From contig DASVXU010000143.1 in assembly GCA_036392515.1 (NCBI GenBank), forward strand, positions 1-64,000: DNA of 64,000 nt, read 5' to 3'. Source of the DNA: JABFXC01 sp036392515. GTDB taxonomy: Bacteria; Gemmatimonadota; Gemmatimonadetes; Gemmatimonadales; Gemmatimonadaceae. The notes below the pieces were generated by a model. The model saw nothing but the letters and a program-made list of their open reading frames with translations, had not been told where the DNA came from and did not search any database. Positions 1 to 8,117 of this stretch are shown here, in pieces. A program made the translations under genes and the position numbers. The stretch's first letter is position 1; every line of letters starts with the position of its first letter.

Positions 1-470
1 TCGTCGTACATGACGTTCAGCGGCCGCGACGCGCAGTGGTCGCCGCAGCCGAGCATGTAGCGGTTCTTCGCGAACCAGCGGTAGAATCGCTCGGCGAGGG
101 GACGCACGAAGGGGATGCTGAAGACCCACGAGATCCATTTCCCCTTCGGCAGGACGTCGAGCAGCTGCTCGATCGCCGCGGCACCCTGCCACGTGCGACC
201 GCCGGGGCCGATGAGCTGCACCGACTCGACGTAGGCCTTCGCCGGGATCCACGGGAAGCGCGCCTGCACGCCGGGCTGCTGCGAGGGAACGATCTCGAGG
301 ATCTGCCGCTTGTCCCAGCGGCGCAGCACCTTCACGAGACGATTGCAGATCTTGCAGAAGCCGTCGAAGACGACGGTGTATGGGCGGCCGAGCGGCGGCG
401 CTTCGGCGAACTGTCCGACCGGCTCCCCCCTGATGGTGAAGAGGACGACGGGGATGGTGGGTGCGGTCAT
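1..470 (-). CDS. DCC-family thiol-disulfide oxidoreductase (3' part outside window)
   Basis: This protein is read leftward and continues past the left edge, with 156 codons visible. Residues near position 35 carry the family signature DGFCKIC, an aspartate followed by a CxxC pair, which places it in the DUF393/DCC thiol-disulfide oxidoreductase family. A second cysteine cluster, GCGDHC, lies near residue 145. Members are small thioredoxin-like proteins whose partners are mostly unknown. Its ATG overlaps the stop of the upstream OsmC gene by four bases (ATGA), so the two are almost certainly co-transcribed and may share a thiol-redox role. The family call comes from motifs; the role is inferred. 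Confidence 0.85.
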   Translation of the reverse strand, partial: MTAPTIPVVLFTIRGEPVGQFAEAPPLGRPYTVVFDGFCKICNRLVKVLRRWDKRQILEIVPSQQPGVQARFPWIPAKAYVESVQLIGPGGRTWQGAAAIEQLLDVLPKGKWISWVFSIPFVRPLAERFYRWFAKNRYMLGCGDHCASRPLNVMYD

Positions 471-835
471 GCGGCCTCGATCGAGACGTTAGGCGAGTGG
501 AGCAGGGTCTCGTGCACCGTGCACATCGCGGCGACGCGCTTCGCGGCGTTGAGGCGTGCCGGCGGCAGCGAGGGCCAGTGGAAGGTGAGCGTGATGTCGC
601 TGACGCGGTGCGGCTCGTCGCCGAACTTCCACGCGACGTCGATGGTCATCCCCTCGATGGACAGGTCGGCGTGCGTCGCCCACGAGTACAGCACCGAGAA
701 GGTGCAGTACGCGAGCGAGCTGCCGAGCATGTGAAAGGGCGAGTACTGGCGCTCCGCCGTCGGCGCCTCGATCGTCATCGGGCCTTCCGTCGGCTCGAGC
801 CGGACGCTGTCTTCACCGGTCAACGTGATCTTCAC
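467..835 (-). CDS. OsmC/Ohr-family protein
   Basis: A 122-residue protein of the OsmC family, which reduces organic hydroperoxides with a pair of cysteines. The two expected cysteines are visible, one in LAYCTFSVL on the central helix and one in AAMCTVHETL. The start is taken as the GTG at 835-833 because the protein then begins with VKITLTG, the usual first strand; upstream codons encode no conserved sequence. The TGA overlaps the ATG of the DCC-family gene. This is the first of three OsmC-like proteins in the window. One dispersed octamer, CGTTAGGC, lies inside its 3' end at 487-494. Confidence 0.85.
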   Translation of the reverse strand: MKITLTGEDSVRLEPTEGPMTIEAPTAERQYSPFHMLGSSLAYCTFSVLYSWATHADLSIEGMTIDVAWKFGDEPHRVSDITLTFHWPSLPPARLNAAKRVAAMCTVHETLLHSPNVSIEAA

Positions 836-908
836 GGCAACATTCTCGCGGTTCGGTCGGGAAACAGGGAAGCTCGCCCGCAGCGTGCAAGGACTGCTCC
901 ATGCAGGG

Positions 909-969
909 GGGTACGGGAGTACCGGAGTACGGACCTGCGCCGTGTCCGTACCGTACTCCCGTACTCCCG
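909..969. repeat. Intergenic imperfect palindrome, tacgggagtac family
   Basis: The arms consist of repeated GTACGGGAGTAC-like units on the left and the complementary GTACTCCCGTACTCCCG on the right, separated by about 18 bases. The same sequence family recurs at 36027-36079, so it is a dispersed repeat and not a chance hairpin. It sits between the divergent OsmC and DUF2231-like genes, where it could form a long stem in RNA of either strand. Confidence 0.75.
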
Positions 970-998
970 AGTAAACGAACGCCAACAGCAGAGGACTC

Positions 999-1556
999 GT
1001 GCCATCCATCGCCGACATCCATGTCATGATCAACCACTTCCCGGTCATCCTCGCGGTGGTCGGGACGTTCTTCGCCGTCGTCGCGCTCTTCACGAAGCGG
1101 CGCGGCGTCTGGCAGTACGCGACGGCGACGCTGTTTCTCGCGGGGCTCGCGGTGGTGCCGACCTTCTTCACCGGCGATCCGGCGGAAGAGGGGCTGCGCG
1201 ACGCATGGTGGATCAGCCGGCGCGCCATCCACACGCACGAGGAGGCGGCGGACTTCGGGCTCTGGGCGCTGATCATCACCGGCCTCGTCGCTGCGTACGC
1301 ATGGTGGCGTCTGCGTACGCCGCGCCCGCTCGCGCCATCGACCGGCGAGCCGGGGACGATGTGGGGAGCACCGCTGCTTCCCGTGTGGCTGCGCGCCCTC
1401 GTCGTCGTGCTCGGGCTGTGGTCCACGGCGGTCATGTTCCGCGTCGCGCAGCTCGGCGGCGACATCTCGCATCACTCGACGATCCTGCGGTCGACGCCGC
1501 GGCCGGCGGGCGTGCCCGTCGAGCAGCCGCCGGCCGGTCGGCCGCCGGAGGAGTGA
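999..1556 (+). CDS. DUF2231-like integral membrane protein
   Basis: A 185-residue inner-membrane protein with four predicted helices at about residues 9-30, 36-58, 86-104 and 124-148. The opening IHVMINHFPVI and the later GDPAEEG followed by a HEEAADF segment match a family of small four-helix proteins common in Acidobacteria and Gemmatimonadota and usually grouped with DUF2231. The His residues in the first and third helices could bind heme or metal, but nothing here shows it. The C-terminal 30 residues are proline-rich and probably disordered. It ends at a strong bidirectional hairpin shared with the next, convergent gene. Confidence 0.65.
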   Translation: MPSIADIHVMINHFPVILAVVGTFFAVVALFTKRRGVWQYATATLFLAGLAVVPTFFTGDPAEEGLRDAWWISRRAIHTHEEAADFGLWALIITGLVAAYAWWRLRTPRPLAPSTGEPGTMWGAPLLPVWLRALVVVLGLWSTAVMFRVAQLGGDISHHSTILRSTPRPAGVPVEQPPAGRPPEE

Positions 1557-1582
1557 GCGCGCCGCCCCGCCGGGAGAAAAGA

Positions 1583-1614
1583 GAAAGGGCCGGCTCCGAA
1601 GAGCCGGCCCTTTC
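1583..1614. terminator. Bidirectional intrinsic terminator
   Basis: A perfect 14-bp stem, GAAAGGGCCGGCTC paired with GAGCCGGCCCTTTC, closes on a CGAA loop. It lies between the convergent genes ending at 1556 (plus) and 1635 (minus) and has short A and T runs at its feet, so it can terminate both. Confidence 0.85.
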
Positions 1615-1634
1615 GACTGCTCGAACGACGAGTC

Positions 1635-2216
1635 TTAGAACTCGACGCCGAAGGTGATCGGGAACGAGGCGATGCTCGCACCCTGCCACGTGCCCTGGTT
1701 CATGTAGCGGCCTTCGACGTGCGCGACACGCGTGCCCATCTTGAAGCGCATGCCGACGCCACCGTTGAAGCCGAGCTTCGCGCCGCTGTTGTCCGACGCC
1801 GAGCCATTGCCCGAGCCCAGGTCGACCGTCAGCGAGGTGCGGTGGATGTTCAGACCGCCGAGGACGTAGGGCTTCACCGTCGACGACGAGGGGAACGAGT
1901 AGCCGAGGTCGAAGGCGCCACCAAGCTGGTTGCCCTTCGTGCTCGTCCCGCCGCCCTGATCCTTGCTCATGTAGTAGTTGAAGCCAAGCTCACCGCGGAG
2001 GAACACGGGGGAGCCGGTCAGCGCCTTGCTGCCCGACACGCCGATCCCGAGGCCCGTCCCGACGGCGTCACCCCAATCGCTCATCGGCATCGCGAGGCCG
2101 GCGTCGAGCGAGAACTTGATCGGCGACGACGCGGCGTGGGCACGCTGCGCGTGGCTGACCGACGGCGCGACGACGAGCGCCGCGGCAGCGATGCTGAGGA
2201 AGGCACGCTTCATCAT
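1635..2216 (-). CDS. Outer-membrane beta-barrel protein
   Basis: A 193-residue secreted protein starting MMKRAFLSIAAAAL with a signal peptide ending near SVSHA-Q. The mature part has alternating hydrophobic strands (KFSLDAGLAMPMSDWG, FLRGELGFNYYM, GGAFDLGYSF, KPYVLGGLNIHRT, GFNGGVGMRFKMG) and ends SFPITFGVEF with a terminal phenylalanine, the usual mark of an outer-membrane barrel recognised by the BAM machinery. About eight strands fit the size. The start is fixed by an AGGAG seven bases upstream of the first of two ATG codons. The specific role is unknown. Confidence 0.8.
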   Translation of the reverse strand: MMKRAFLSIAAAALVVAPSVSHAQRAHAASSPIKFSLDAGLAMPMSDWGDAVGTGLGIGVSGSKALTGSPVFLRGELGFNYYMSKDQGGGTSTKGNQLGGAFDLGYSFPSSSTVKPYVLGGLNIHRTSLTVDLGSGNGSASDNSGAKLGFNGGVGMRFKMGTRVAHVEGRYMNQGTWQGASIASFPITFGVEF

Positions 2217-2530
2217 GTTGCGATTCTCCTGGGAGAAAAGAAGGGGGGTTGTCCTGCCACTGCACCGGACCCGCTGGTCCGACGCCCTACAGACGGGCCA
2301 CCTGACTGTCAGGTAACAGCCGGGTCCGGTATTTGTTCGGGAGCACACGTGCGCGCACGTTCTTTTCTCGAGCCCCTCAGCGCAACGAGCCGGCTGTTGC
2401 TCTCGTCAATCGAAACACGAAGGTCACGAAGGTTCACGAAGGGGCTTCAACGACACCCTTCGTATTCCTCGCGACCTTCGTGTCTTGACAGCCATTGCCG
2501 AAGCCGCCGGTGGCCGGCACAGCCGCGCGC
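2217..2530. other. Intergenic region with promoter side of the barrel gene and a palindromic repeat
   Basis: These 314 bases lie between the barrel gene and aguA and hold no gene I can support. They contain a short hairpin GCAAC-N9-GTTGC near 2382-2400, which recurs almost identically near 25390, and the cacgaagg palindrome annotated separately. The part next to 2216 should contain the barrel gene promoter, but no clear -35/-10 pair is visible. Confidence 0.6.
2412..2486. repeat. Intergenic palindrome, cacgaaggtcacgaagg family
   Basis: The left arm reads AAACACGAAGGTCACGAAGG and the right arm contains the complement CGACCTTCGTGTCTTG. A second copy is at 61657-61731. It lies just downstream of the aguA stop, so it may terminate the aguBA transcript. 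Similar cacgaagg repeats are frequent between genes in several soil phyla. Confidence 0.75.
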
Positions 2531-3610
2531 CTAACGGCCGGCGGGCTGCTGCTGCGTCAGGCAGTGCAGGGTGCCGAGTCCCCAGACGAGATCCACGGCG
2601 TGGATGCCGACGATCTTCCGGTCGGGCATCGCCTGCGCGATCGCGTTCAGCGCGACGCGGTCGTTCGGGTCGTTGAAGGTCGGCACGATCACCACGCCGT
2701 TCGCGATGTAGAAGTTCGCGTAGCTCGCCGGGAGCCGCTCCCCGTTCATCGTCACCGGACGGGGGAAGGGGAGCTTCACGACGCGGAACGCGCCGCCGTT
2801 GCCGCCCGCGAGCTGGAGCCGGCGCAGATTGTCCGCGGCGCGCGCGTGGTTCTCGTCGGCGGGATCCTCCTCGTACGCGAGGACGACGACGTCGGGCGCC
2901 ACGAAGCGCGCGATGTCGTCGATGTGCCCGTGCGTGTCGTCGCCGACGCACCCCTCGCCGAGCCAGATCGTCTCGCGGATGCCGAGGTAGTCGCGGAAGA
3001 CACGCTCGTAGCCCTCGCGCGTCAGGCCGGGGTTGCGCACCTGCACGTCGGACAGGAGCCACTCCTCGGTGACGAGCATGACACCCTCGCCATTCGTCTC
3101 GATCCCGCCGCCCTCGAGCACCACGCGCTCCCCGGTGTCGGGGCGCACCGGCTCGATGCGCGGGAGCTTCGAGATCCGCTCGATCGCCCGGCCGACCTCC
3201 GCGTCGCGCGCGTAGTTGTCGTACTTCGCCCAGGCGTTGAACGCCCAGTTCACCAGCGGCGTCTGCCCGTCGGCCGTGGCGACGACGGTCGGCGCCGAGT
3301 CGCGCAGCCAGACGCGATCGTTAGGCACGACGTGCAGCCGCACGCGGTCGCGCGAGACGCCGTGCGAGTCGAGATGCCGGCGCGCCGCATCGCGCACCTC
3401 CTCGTTATGGCAGAGGATCTCGACGCGCTCGTGCTCGTGCAGGACGCGCACGATCTCGGCGTACACCCACGGGATGGGCCCGAGCTTGCCCGGCCAATCG
3501 GGCTCGTGGTGCGGCCAGGCGATCCACGTGGCCTCGTGCTTCTCCCATTCAGCGGGCCAGCGCACCGTCACCGCGTGGCCGCGCGGCAACGGTTCCTCCT
3601 TTCGCGCCAT
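2531..3610 (-). CDS. aguA: Agmatine deiminase
   Basis: This 359-residue enzyme hydrolyses agmatine to N-carbamoylputrescine and ammonia, the first step of the arginine-decarboxylase route to putrescine. It belongs to the pentein fold (Porphyromonas-type peptidylarginine deiminase family). Visible family motifs are ATWIAWPHHEPDW at the N terminus, NDRVWLRDSAP, VLEGGGIETNGEG, and GDDTHGHIDD with the catalytic acid and histidine. The nucleophilic cysteine is Cys350 in LHCLTQQQPAG at the extreme C terminus. It follows aguB after five bases in one operon, giving a complete two-step pathway. The TAG stop is supplied by a copy of the dispersed octamer. Confidence 0.95.
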   Translation of the reverse strand: MARKEEPLPRGHAVTVRWPAEWEKHEATWIAWPHHEPDWPGKLGPIPWVYAEIVRVLHEHERVEILCHNEEVRDAARRHLDSHGVSRDRVRLHVVPNDRVWLRDSAPTVVATADGQTPLVNWAFNAWAKYDNYARDAEVGRAIERISKLPRIEPVRPDTGERVVLEGGGIETNGEGVMLVTEEWLLSDVQVRNPGLTREGYERVFRDYLGIRETIWLGEGCVGDDTHGHIDDIARFVAPDVVVLAYEEDPADENHARAADNLRRLQLAGGNGGAFRVVKLPFPRPVTMNGERLPASYANFYIANGVVIVPTFNDPNDRVALNAIAQAMPDRKIVGIHAVDLVWGLGTLHCLTQQQPAGR

Positions 3611-3615
3611 CGCCG

Positions 3616-4566
3616 TCAGGCGGCGCCGAGGTAGCGCGAGAGGATCGGCGCGTAGGCGTCGACGCGGCGATCACGGAGGAAGGGCCAGTTGCGGCGGATC
3701 GTCTCCGTCAGCTTCGGGTCGCAGGTCGCGGTGAGGATCGCTTCCTCCGTCCCCGCCTCGGCGACGATCCGCCCGAACGGATCGCTGATGAAGGAGTGGC
3801 CGAAAAAGGTGATCCCGTTCGTTCCCGGCTCGTCCTCGTGGCCGATGCGGTTCGGCGAGGCGACGTAGATCCCGTTCGCGATCGCGTGCGAGCGCTGCAT
3901 CGTGCGCCACGCCTGCACCTGCGCGTCCCCCCACTCCTCCTTCTCCGCCGGATGCCAGCCGATCGCGGTGGGATAGAAGAGCACGTCCGCGCCGAGGAGG
4001 CTCGTGATGCGCGCCGCCTCGGGGTACCACTGGTCCCAGCAGATCAGGACGCCGACGTTCGCGTAGCGCGTCTTCCAGACGTGGAAGCCGCTCGCCTGCT
4101 TCGCGAGCCGCCCGATCTGGTCCACGCGATCGTCGTGCACGCCGGCGGTCCCCGCGTCGCCGGGAGTGAAGTAGTACTTCTCGTTGAAGAGCGGATCGTC
4201 GGGGATGTGCATCTTCCGGTACACCCCGAGCAGCGATCCGTCGGCGTCGATGATCGCCGCCGAGTTGCGATAGACGCCCGCCGCCTGCCGCTCGAAGAGC
4301 GGGACGATCACGACGACGCCGAGCTCCTTCGCGATCTTCTGCATCGCGTCGGTGGTCGGTCCCGGGATGGGCTCCGCGTAGTCGAAGCGATCCGCGTGCT
4401 GCGTCTTCGCGAAGTACGGCGCGTTGAAGAGCTCCTTGAGGCAGATGATCTTCGCGCCACGCCGCGCCGCTTCGCGCACCTGCTCGACCCCGCGCTCGAC
4501 GTTCGCCTTCACGTCGTCGGTGGCGGAGTCCTGGATGATGCCGACTGTGAATGGGGCGTTGGTCAT
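3616..4566 (-). CDS. aguB: N-carbamoylputrescine amidohydrolase
   Basis: A 316-residue cytosolic nitrilase-superfamily enzyme that converts N-carbamoylputrescine to putrescine, CO2 and ammonia. The Glu-Lys-Cys catalytic triad is visible as CLKELFNAPYF (Glu), VYRKMHIPDDP (Lys) and LICWDQWYPEA (Cys), and NEKYYFTPGD is typical of plant and bacterial AguB. Its product pathway is confirmed by the adjacent aguA gene, translated from the same message. The operon is read leftward from here. Length and motifs are normal, so the assignment is secure. Confidence 0.95.
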   Translation of the reverse strand: MTNAPFTVGIIQDSATDDVKANVERGVEQVREAARRGAKIICLKELFNAPYFAKTQHADRFDYAEPIPGPTTDAMQKIAKELGVVVIVPLFERQAAGVYRNSAAIIDADGSLLGVYRKMHIPDDPLFNEKYYFTPGDAGTAGVHDDRVDQIGRLAKQASGFHVWKTRYANVGVLICWDQWYPEAARITSLLGADVLFYPTAIGWHPAEKEEWGDAQVQAWRTMQRSHAIANGIYVASPNRIGHEDEPGTNGITFFGHSFISDPFGRIVAEAGTEEAILTATCDPKLTETIRRNWPFLRDRRVDAYAPILSRYLGAA

Positions 4567-4587
4567 GAGCGGAAGTCTAGTCGCTAT

Positions 4588-4681
4588 GGCTGGAAGCTGT
4601 AAGCTGAAAGCAGGAAGCGACGGCGAGACCGCAGTTACGGTGCCGCCCTCGCTTACGGCCTGCAGCTTCCTGCTTCCAGCC
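4588..4681. repeat. Intergenic palindrome, ggctggaagc family
   Basis: The left arm begins GGCTGGAAGCTGTAAGCTG and the right arm ends GCAGCTTCCTGCTTCCAGCC, with a GC-rich centre. The repeat occupies nearly the whole gap between aguB and the selenoprotein-type gene, whose stop codon is only nine bases away, so it may act as that gene's terminator. Confidence 0.7.
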
Positions 4682-4689
4682 CGGACCAG

Positions 4690-5286
4690 CTACTGCCCCG
4701 TGCTCGCCGAGTCCCGCTGCGCCACCGAATCCACCGCTGCCGCGAGCTCCGTGTAGGCCGCCGGCGAGAGCTGCTTGAAGGGCTGCATGATGTGCGTGAT
4801 GCGCCCGTCCGGTCCGACCACGAAGAGGCTGCGGTCGTCGAGCTGGTTCTTCGCGTCGAACGCGCCGTAGCGCTGGCCGACCGCGCCGCCGACGTCGCTC
4901 GCGAAGACGAAGGGGAACTGCGAGTCGCGCATCCAGCTCGCGAGCGCGGTGTCCGGGTCGACGCTGATCCCGATCACCGCGACGTGCCGGCCGTTGTTGA
5001 AGAGCGTGGCGTACTGATCACGGTACGCCTCCATTTGGATCGTTCAGCCCTTCGTCCGTGCCTTGTAGAAGAACGCGATGACCACGGTCTGGCCGCGGTA
5101 GTCCGAGAGGCGCACCGGATTGCTCAGCAGCCCATAGCGCGTCGCTCCCTTCAGCTCGAAGTCTGGTGCCATGCTGCCGACGGCGAGCTTCACCGGCGTC
5201 GGCGGGCCCCCCTGCGCGCCGGCTCGAGCGCCGCCGACCAGGGCGAGCGCGGCGAGCGCCGTCGCGAGGTGCAGCGTTTTCTTCAT
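4690..5286 (-). CDS. Peroxiredoxin (PrxQ/BCP-like), probable selenoprotein with in-frame UGA at residue 81
   Basis: The reading frame runs from ATG 5286 to TAG 4690 with a single in-frame TGA at 5046-5044. Reading the TGA as selenocysteine gives a 198-residue protein with a signal peptide (residues 1-24), the peroxiredoxin opening VGSMAPDFELKG, the strand TVVIAFFYKARTKG, then U81 and TIQMEAYRDQYATLF. In PrxQ/BCP proteins the peroxidatic cysteine sits exactly there (TxGCT). The rest of the protein has no cysteine, so Sec81 would be its only redox residue. Both sides remain conserved in one frame, and a SECIS-like hairpin follows. It probably reduces peroxides in the periplasm. GGAG seven bases before ATG supports the start. 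A TGC-to-TGA mutation is the alternative. Confidence 0.82.
5008..5029 (-). promoter_or_regulatory. Bacterial SECIS-like hairpin
   Basis: On the coding strand GGCGTAC (5029-5023) pairs perfectly with GTACGCC (5014-5008) around the eight-base loop CGTGATCA. The stem starts 14 bases after the TGA at 5046-5044. Bacterial SECIS elements are known to be short stem-loops lying within about 15-40 bases downstream of the UGA, with a G among the first two loop bases; here the second loop base is G. This is what SelB would need to insert selenocysteine. Confidence 0.65.
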
Positions 5287-5508
5287 TCGTGGCTCCGATG
5301 GTGGTGCGTGATGATGCAACGAGGCGCGCCTCCGCGACAGGGTGAGTTCGTCGAAGCGTGCTCGTCTACGCGGAAGGACAGAGCCGCCCACGGTCGAGGA
5401 CGCCGCCGCCCGTTAAGCCCACGAATCGCGCGCCAACTCGCGGCACCGGCCCTGCCTTTACAAGGCGCGTCGGCCGGGCGTTCCGGCCCGGAGAACCGGA
5501 GGAATACA

Positions 5509-6012
5509 ATGCGCTCTCTCGTGAAGTGGATGGCGATCCCGGCTGTGGTCCTCGCCGCGGCCTGCTCGAACAAGGATGACTCGAAGCTCGACGACGCGCT
5601 GAGCAAGGACCTCGCGCTGGCGTCGCAGGTTCAGCCCTACCAGCCGCAGCAGTTCGTCTCCCCGCAGGAGATGGGCTACAACCAGTACGGGCAGCCCGTC
5701 TACGGATACGGCCAGCCGATGCCGGTGAACCAGCGCGGCATGTACCAGCCCGCGCCCGTCTACTCGGCCCCCGCGCCGACGCGGACGCGAACGGTCTACC
5801 GGTCGAGCGGGTCGAGCGCGAGCCGCTCCAGCGGGACGGTCGCTCGCCAGCCGGTCCGCCACACGGGGCGTGACGCCGCGATCGGCGCCGCCGCGGGCAC
5901 GGTGATCGGCGTCGTGACGAGCAAGGACAAGGTGAAGGGTGGTGTCGTCGGCGCGGCCGCCGGCGCAGTGCTCGGCGGGATCATCGGGCATACCGTGGAT
6001 GTGCAGCACTAA
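5509..6012 (+). CDS. Glycine-zipper lipoprotein
   Basis: A 167-residue lipoprotein with signal peptide and lipobox VLAAAC at about residues 14-19. The middle (residues 40-110) is rich in Tyr, Gln, Pro and Ser and probably disordered. The C-terminal part, GRDAAIGAAAGTVIGVVTSKDKVKGGVVGAAAGAV split here by two GxxxG runs, is a glycine-zipper double transmembrane hairpin of the YMGG/Rick-17kDa type, known to associate with the envelope. A GGAGG six bases before the ATG fixes the start, and a terminator follows the stop. The function is unknown. Confidence 0.8.
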   Translation: MRSLVKWMAIPAVVLAAACSNKDDSKLDDALSKDLALASQVQPYQPQQFVSPQEMGYNQYGQPVYGYGQPMPVNQRGMYQPAPVYSAPAPTRTRTVYRSSGSSASRSSGTVARQPVRHTGRDAAIGAAAGTVIGVVTSKDKVKGGVVGAAAGAVLGGIIGHTVDVQH

Positions 6013-6077
6013 CACGCCATATCGACTTCAGCATAAAGCCACGGCAAGAGGCTGAAGGCCAGAGGCGAGATGAGAAG

Positions 6078-6109
6078 GGGGGCGGCTCCGGTATTCCGGA
6101 GCCGCCCCC
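6078..6109 (+). terminator. Intrinsic terminator
   Basis: A perfect 14-bp stem, GGGGGCGGCTCCGG with CCGGAGCCGCCCCC, closes on a TATT loop and is followed by TCTCGTCT. It lies 66 bases downstream of the glycine-zipper gene. Confidence 0.8.
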
Positions 6110-6236
6110 TCTCGTCTGCCCCGTCGCGCGTCTCGCCACCGCGCGCAAACCGTGACGAGGCGCAAGACGAACCCGTCCTTTAACGGACACTCCCGCCCGG
6201 AATCCGCATGGCCGCGTACAGCATGGATCGGCTCAA

Positions 6237-8036
6237 GTGAGCGACGTCAGGAACACGACGCCGGACGCGATCACCATCGCGGCCGGGATCGCCGGCGTCT
6301 GCGCCTCCTGCGGCACGACCGTCGGCAACCCCGCGGCGCCATGCCCGAAGTGCGGGAACGTGACCCTCGGGGGCAATCCCGCCGAGCAGAACGATCGCAT
6401 GCGGGCTCGCCTTCAGGAGGCGGTCGGCGACGGCTACAAGCTCCTCGAGCTGCTCGGCCGCGGCGGGATGGGAATCGTCTACCGGGCGCGTGAGGTCGCG
6501 CTCGATCGCGAGGTCGCGCTCAAGGTCCTCGCCCTCGATCCCGTGCTCGCCCCCGACGCGTACCTCCGCTTCGAGCGTGAGGCGAAGCTCGCGGCGCGCC
6601 TCGACCATCCGCACATCGTCCCGATCTTCGCGGTCGGCCAGCGGCAGAATGTGGCGTTCTACACCATGCGCCTCGTGCGCGGGGGAAGCCTCGAGGATCT
6701 CATCGGCGCCGGCAAGAAGCCGCTGACGCTGGAGCACGTGGTGAAGCTGCTGCACGAGGTCGCGGCGGCGCTCGACCACGCGCATCGCCAGGGAGTCGTC
6801 CACCGCGACATCAAGCCGGCGAACGTGCTCCTCGGCGAGACCGGGCACGCGATGGTCGCCGACTTCGGCATCGCGAAGGCGCTGAGCAACAGCGAGGTGG
6901 GGACGACGGGGACGGGCATCATCGGCTCGCCGGGCTACATGTCCCCCGAGCAGTGGAAGGGGACGGAGCTCGATGGTCGCGCCGACCAGTACTCGCTCGG
7001 CATCGTCGCCTACGAGCTGCTTTGCGGGCGCCGTCCCTTCGAGACGCCGCAGATCCAGGATCTCCTCCGCATGCACCTCACGGCGGAAGTCCCGCCGGTG
7101 AGCCATCTGCGCCCCGGGCTCCCCGAAGGCGTGGACGACGCGCTGCGCCGCGCCCTCGCGAAGGATCCCTCGCACCGCTTCTCGAGCGTCACCGCCTTCG
7201 TCGACGCGCTCGCCGGGCTGCGCTCGGCGGCGGTCGGCACGCAGACGCAGCGCGGGCCGCGCTACGACGCGAAGCGGCCCGCGGCGCGGCAGAAGCGGAG
7301 CGTCGCCGGGGTGCTGGTCCCGCTGCTGCTCGTCGGCGCGGCGGGGAGCGCCTTCGCCTTCCCGCAGACGCGCGACCCGATCATGTCGACGCTGCAGCCG
7401 GCGATCCAGAAAGTGGAGCTGCTCGCCGGGGTGAAGGACGAGCCGCTGCCCGAGACGAGCGCCGACACGCTGGCCGCGCACGACAGCGCCCTCGCGGCGC
7501 GCGCCGCCACCGCGACGGCGCTCGTCCTGCCTAACGCCGCGGGCGCGACGAGCGACAGCACCACCCTCGCGCTCCACGACAGCGCCTCGCACGCGCTCGC
7601 CATGCCCGGCGGCGCGCAGCAGCCCGCCGGCTCGACCACCGTCGCGCCGATCGTGCTCGACACCGCGCTCAACGCGGGGCTCACGCGCACGCGCGGAACC
7701 TCGTCGCGGATGCAGTACGGGTGGATCCGCGTCACGATCAACGGCGGCGCCGCGCTGGCGCGCATCGACGGCGAGCAGCTCGGGATGACGCCGCTCGTCG
7801 CGCGCGTGGAGGCGGGCGAGCACCTCGTCACCGTGCTCGGCGCCGGCGACAGCTACCTGCCGTCGCAGATCAGCGTCGTCGTCGAGCAGAGCGACACGGC
7901 TGCGGCGGTCTTCTCGACGCCGGAGGCGCTGCAGCGGATGCGGGAGCTGAAGCGGCAGCAGGCGGTGGCGAAGGCCGCGCAGCAGGCGAGCCCGGACTCC
8001 GCCGCTCCGGACAGCGCCGCCGCGCCGCCGCGCTGA
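6237..8036 (+). CDS. Membrane Ser/Thr protein kinase with N-terminal zinc ribbon and C-terminal PEGA domain
   Basis: A 599-residue PknB-type kinase. Cys22, Cys25, Cys36 and Cys39 form a short zinc ribbon. The kinase domain (about 66-330) has the glycine loop GRGGMGIVY, Lys96 in VALKVL, the HRDIKPANV catalytic loop near 189 and DFG near 209. A Pro/Arg linker leads to one membrane helix at about 356-375, then an Ala/Ser/Asp-rich external stalk and a PEGA-like beta domain (RVTINGGAALARIDG) at about 495-565. It probably senses an envelope signal and phosphorylates cytosolic targets. The GTG start lacks a clear ribosome site but is needed to include the zinc ribbon. No cognate phosphatase is adjacent. 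Confidence 0.88.
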   Translation: MSDVRNTTPDAITIAAGIAGVCASCGTTVGNPAAPCPKCGNVTLGGNPAEQNDRMRARLQEAVGDGYKLLELLGRGGMGIVYRAREVALDREVALKVLALDPVLAPDAYLRFEREAKLAARLDHPHIVPIFAVGQRQNVAFYTMRLVRGGSLEDLIGAGKKPLTLEHVVKLLHEVAAALDHAHRQGVVHRDIKPANVLLGETGHAMVADFGIAKALSNSEVGTTGTGIIGSPGYMSPEQWKGTELDGRADQYSLGIVAYELLCGRRPFETPQIQDLLRMHLTAEVPPVSHLRPGLPEGVDDALRRALAKDPSHRFSSVTAFVDALAGLRSAAVGTQTQRGPRYDAKRPAARQKRSVAGVLVPLLLVGAAGSAFAFPQTRDPIMSTLQPAIQKVELLAGVKDEPLPETSADTLAAHDSALAARAATATALVLPNAAGATSDSTTLALHDSASHALAMPGGAQQPAGSTTVAPIVLDTALNAGLTRTRGTSSRMQYGWIRVTINGGAALARIDGEQLGMTPLVARVEAGEHLVTVLGAGDSYLPSQISVVVEQSDTAAAVFSTPEALQRMRELKRQQAVAKAAQQASPDSAAPDSAAAPPR

Positions 8037-8117
8037 CGCGTCGTCCCCGTCGCGACCCGCAGGGCACGGAACTCGCTTCCGTCGGGCACGCCAGCATCAT
8101 CACCGCGCGCCCGAAGA

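Noticed and set aside
4690..5391. Two separate short genes or a pseudogene at the peroxiredoxin locus
   Set aside because: The two parts are in the same frame, the only interruption is one TGA exactly at the catalytic residue, both sides are well conserved, and a SECIS-like hairpin follows. The downstream part has no ribosome site of its own.
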